From [Erwinia] mediterraneensis (lineage in GTDB: Bacteria > Pseudomonadota > Gammaproteobacteria > Enterobacterales > Enterobacteriaceae): a stretch of DNA of 64,000 nt. The translations under genes and the position numbers were made by a program. Where the stretch lies: contig NZ_LR026978.1 of NCBI RefSeq assembly GCF_900604315.1, forward strand, positions 1,901,615 to 1,965,614, given 5' to 3'. Under the pieces are notes generated by a model. The model worked only from the letters and a program-made list of their open reading frames with translations, was not told the DNA's origin and did no database searches. The stretch's first letter is position 1, and each line of letters starts with the position of its first letter. Of the stretch, positions 61,495-64,000 are shown one piece after another.

Positions 61495-62345
61495 GTTTTG
61501 CGTTTTTCCAGCGTACGGTGGCGGGACTGTACATTTTTACCGCGCGAACGGAAATAGTCGGCCAGCTGCTCGGCAATATACACCGAGCGATGCTTACCGC
61601 CGGTACAGCCGATGGCAACAGTGAGGTAGCTGCGGTTATTGGTTTCCAGCATGGGCAGCCAGAGTTCCAGATAGCTGCGCGTCTGATAAATGAAATTATG
61701 CACCTCGGTATGACGATCGAGGAAGGCGGCAACCGGGCGATCGAGACCGGTCATCGGTCGCAATTTCGGATCCCAGTGCGGGTTCGGCAGAAAACGGACG
61801 TCAAAGACATAGTCGGCATCAATCGGAATACCATGCTTGAAGCCAAAAGATTCAAACACCATGGTGAGTTCCCGTTCCCGTTTGCCCAGCAGACGGGTAC
61901 GCAGCATCTCTGCCAGTTCATGGACTGACATCTCCGAAGTATCAATGATCAAATCGGCACGGGAGCGTAGCGGCTCCAGCAACGTATTCTCTTCATCGAT
62001 GGCGCTCTCCAGCGAGAGGTTCTTACTGGACAGCGGATGTAAGCGGCGCGTGTCGCTGTAACGGCGAATTAACGTATTACGATCGGCATCAAGAAACAGT
62101 AGCTGCGGAGAGAACGCCCCGGGCAGATTATTCAGGGCATTTTCAAAAATCTCCGGGGATTCCGGCATATTACGCACATCAATGCTGACGGCGGCAGAGA
62201 TGTTACGTTCAACTAAGGAGTTAGCCAGTTCCGGCAGTAGCACCACTGGCAGGTTATCGACGCAATAAAACCCCATATCCTCCAGCGCGCGCAGCGCGAC
62301 TGATTTTCCTGAGCCTGAACGACCGCTAACGATCATCAGCACCAT
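61491..62345 (-). CDS. rapZ: RNase adapter protein RapZ
   Basis: 284 residues, same as E. coli. Walker [15 protein letters not shown] at 8-21, and the C-terminal GlmZ-binding domain with [13 protein letters not shown] and the basic tail. It guides RNase E to the sRNA GlmZ and senses glucosamine-6-phosphate. Lies between ptsN and npr, as in all enterobacteria. Confidence 0.98.
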   Translation of the reverse strand: MVLMIVSGRSGSGKSVALRALEDMGFYCVDNLPVVLLPELANSLVERNISAAVSIDVRNMPESPEIFENALNNLPGAFSPQLLFLDADRNTLIRRYSDTRRLHPLSSKNLSLESAIDEENTLLEPLRSRADLIIDTSEMSVHELAEMLRTRLLGKRERELTMVFESFGFKHGIPIDADYVFDVRFLPNPHWDPKLRPMTGLDRPVAAFLDRHTEVHNFIYQTRSYLELWLPMLETNNRSYLTVAIGCTGGKHRSVYIAEQLADYFRSRGKNVQSRHRTLEKRKT

Positions 62346-62397
62346 CTCATCTTCCCCCGTTTAAACCGACAGCAACGTCGGTAAAAGTGCCATGCGC

Positions 62398-62880
62398 TTA
62401 AGGTTGTTCTTCCTGAGTTCCGGTAATGATGGCGTAAAGCTCCTCATTACTTTGAGCAGTGCGCAGGCGGCGACAAATTGTTTTATCCGCCAGACGCTTC
62501 GCCACCAGCGACAAGGTATGCAGGTGGGTTTTACATTGATCCGCAGGCACCAGCAGGGCGAACAGCAGATCTACCGGCTGATTATCTACCGCATCAAAGG
62601 CGATAGGCTGGTCGAGGCTGATAAAGACGCCGACAGCGCGCAACGTATCCGCCTCCAGCTTGCCATGGGGGATGGCGATACCGCTACCAATACCGGTACT
62701 GCCCATCCGCTCACGGGTCAGGATGGCTTCAAAGATTGTCTGGTGAGGCAGATTGAGCTCTCTGGCTGCCAGTTCGCTGATAATTTCCAGCGCGCGTTTT
62801 TTACTCTGGCAGTGTACGCCGCTACGCGTGCAGTCTGGCGTAAGTACTGTGCTCAATTCCAGTGTCAGATCATTGTTCAT
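62398..62880 (-). CDS. ptsN: PTS IIA-like nitrogen-regulatory protein PtsN
   Basis: 160 residues (E. coli 163). EIIA-Ntr domain with phospho-His72 in GIAIPHGK. It regulates potassium transport and phosphate sensing by protein contacts. 52 bp before rapZ. Confidence 0.97.
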   Translation of the reverse strand: MNNDLTLELSTVLTPDCTRSGVHCQSKKRALEIISELAARELNLPHQTIFEAILTRERMGSTGIGSGIAIPHGKLEADTLRAVGVFISLDQPIAFDAVDNQPVDLLFALLVPADQCKTHLHTLSLVAKRLADKTICRRLRTAQSNEELYAIITGTQEEQP

Positions 62881-63054
62881 ATCGATTCACTTGCATGTTC
62901 ACCGGGCCGCGAGGATCTTCCACTTTACGCGCTTTATAGCAGGAAAAGCAAAGACCTGTTGGCGCTTGCACAGATGGCAAAACGGGGCGATTGCGACGCC
63001 CCATCCTGTTATCCAGAGGCATAACTTCGGCTGGCCTCTGTGCAAGCGTGAAGG

Positions 63055-63342
63055 TTAGTGTTGTTTCAGTTTGTCTTTATGCCGGGTCAACTGACGGGAG
63101 AGCTTATCGATCAACACGTCAATGGCGGCATACATATCTTCCGCTTCCGAGGTGGCGTGCAGCTCGCCGCCGTTGACATGAAGGGTAGCCTCCGCTACCT
63201 GCATGACCCTTTCCACCTTCAGAACAATATAAACCTGATTTATCCGATCAAAATATTGTTCCAGTTTGGCAAATTTATTAGTGACGAAATCACGCAGTGG
63301 CTCTGTGATTTCAACGCGTTGCCCAGTGATATTTAGCTGCAT
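63055..63342 (-). CDS. hpf: Ribosome hibernation-promoting factor HPF
   Basis: 95 residues, short-type HPF (YhbH). Forms 100S ribosome dimers with RMF in stationary phase. S30AE fold: MQLNITGQRVEITEPLRDFVTNKF and VYIVLKVERVMQVAEATLHVNGGELHATSEAEDMYAAID. 21 bp after rpoN. Confidence 0.97.
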   Translation of the reverse strand: MQLNITGQRVEITEPLRDFVTNKFAKLEQYFDRINQVYIVLKVERVMQVAEATLHVNGGELHATSEAEDMYAAIDVLIDKLSRQLTRHKDKLKQH

Positions 63343-63363
63343 AGGTCTTCCTTCTCAGTTCTG

Positions 63364-64000
63364 TCAAACCAACTGTTTACGCTGGTTCGATGGCGGGATA
63401 GATAAAGACTCGCGATATTTGGCGACGGTACGTCGTGCCACCATAATCCCTTGTTCAGATAACATGGAGGTCAGTTTGCTGTCGCTCAAGGGCTTAGCGG
63501 GATTCTCCGCTGAGATGAGCTTCTTCACCAGCGCGCGAATGGCCGTCGACGAGGCTTCGCCACCGCTTTCGGTATTCACATGACTGGAGAAAAAATATTT
63601 CAGTTCAAAAATGCCGCGCGGGCTGTGTAAGTACTTCTGGGTGGTGACGCGTGAGATGGTCGATTCGTGCATATCTACCGCCTGAGCGATATCAGCCAGC
63701 ACCATCGGGCGCATATACTCTTCGCCCTGCTCAAAAAAGGCCTGTTGCTGTTCAACAATACAGCGGGTCACCTTCAGCAACGTCTCATTGCGGCTCTCCA
63801 GACTTTTGATCAGCCATTTGGCTTCCTGCAGATTACTGCGAATAAACTGGCTGTCGCTGTCGTTGCGCGCTGTTCCGCCCATCGCCGCATAGTGCTGGTT
63901 GATGCGCAGACGCGGCAAGCTGTCGGCATTCAGTTCCACCGTCCAGCGCGTGCCGATTTTGCGTACCAGCACATCGGGAATAACATATTCCGGCTCACTG
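63364..64000 (-). CDS. rpoN: RNA polymerase sigma-54 factor RpoN, 5' part beyond window
   Basis: About 212 C-terminal residues are visible and the frame stays open to the window end. Core-binding to DNA-binding parts: [29 protein letters not shown] (helix-turn-helix) and the RpoN box [12 protein letters not shown] close to the C-terminus. First gene of rpoN-hpf-ptsN-rapZ-npr; lptB is expected upstream. Confidence 0.97.
   Translation of the reverse strand, partial: SEPEYVIPDVLVRKIGTRWTVELNADSLPRLRINQHYAAMGGTARNDSDSQFIRSNLQEAKWLIKSLESRNETLLKVTRCIVEQQQAFFEQGEEYMRPMVLADIAQAVDMHESTISRVTTQKYLHSPRGIFELKYFFSSHVNTESGGEASSTAIRALVKKLISAENPAKPLSDSKLTSMLSEQGIMVARRTVAKYRESLSIPPSNQRKQLV

Overview
The window reads as an Erwiniaceae-type chromosome (Pantoea, Erwinia or Mixta relative; the genus cannot be fixed from sequence alone). 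The housekeeping genes are very close to Escherichia coli in sequence and local order, but several E. coli neighbours are missing (no dcuA, yjeH, sugE, ampC or frdABCD between aspA and epmA; no elbB beside arcB), and epmA is joined directly to degS, so two blocks that are far apart in E. coli touch here.

Positions 1-31.2 kb are the end of a pathogenicity island with an Inv/Mxi-Spa (SPI-1-like) type III secretion system. It holds translocator genes (sctE, sctB, sctA), a large SipA-like repeat effector, an acyl carrier protein (iacP), a BvgAS/EvgAS-like two-component pair, a small cytochrome b561, a short HilA-like activator, remnants of a type II secretion pseudopilin operon, a small winged-helix protein, and the needle/basal-body operon sctD-F-I-J-K-L plus two small genes and a lipoprotein. 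These are followed by a broken invasin gene and two large paralogous toxin-like genes with C-terminal ADP-ribosyltransferase signatures, one of them split by a complete IS1. The export apparatus and ATPase genes must lie left of the window. The island abuts the 3' end of a tRNA-Phe gene at 31.25 kb, the pheU locus next to yjdC-dsbD-cutA-aspA, which is a known integration hotspot.

Positions 31.4-43.2 kb are core genes: yjdC, dsbD, cutA, aspA, fxsA, groES-groEL, yjeI, epmB, efp, ecnA, ecnB, blc and epmA. The EF-P modification set (epmB, efp, epmA) is nearly contiguous. Positions 43.2-64 kb are a second core block: degS, degQ, zapG, zapE, rplM-rpsI, sspA-sspB, gltB-gltD, arcB with the arcZ sRNA, mtgA, and the rpoN-hpf-ptsN-rapZ-npr cluster (rpoN cut by the window end).

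The most striking feature is the SipA-like protein. It keeps a SipA-like N-terminal half, but where SipA has its actin-binding domain it carries two tandem arrays: 16 units of 13/15 residues with core GTQTD and 8 units of 13 residues with core MQTD. The TQT core is the textbook binding motif of the dynein light chain LC8, which suggests a secreted multivalent LC8 ligand. Other notable signals are a 33-bp motif shared by two island promoters, a pair of ~172-bp terminator-abutting palindromic mobile elements, and ADP-ribosyltransferase domains with His where the R-S-E family has Arg.
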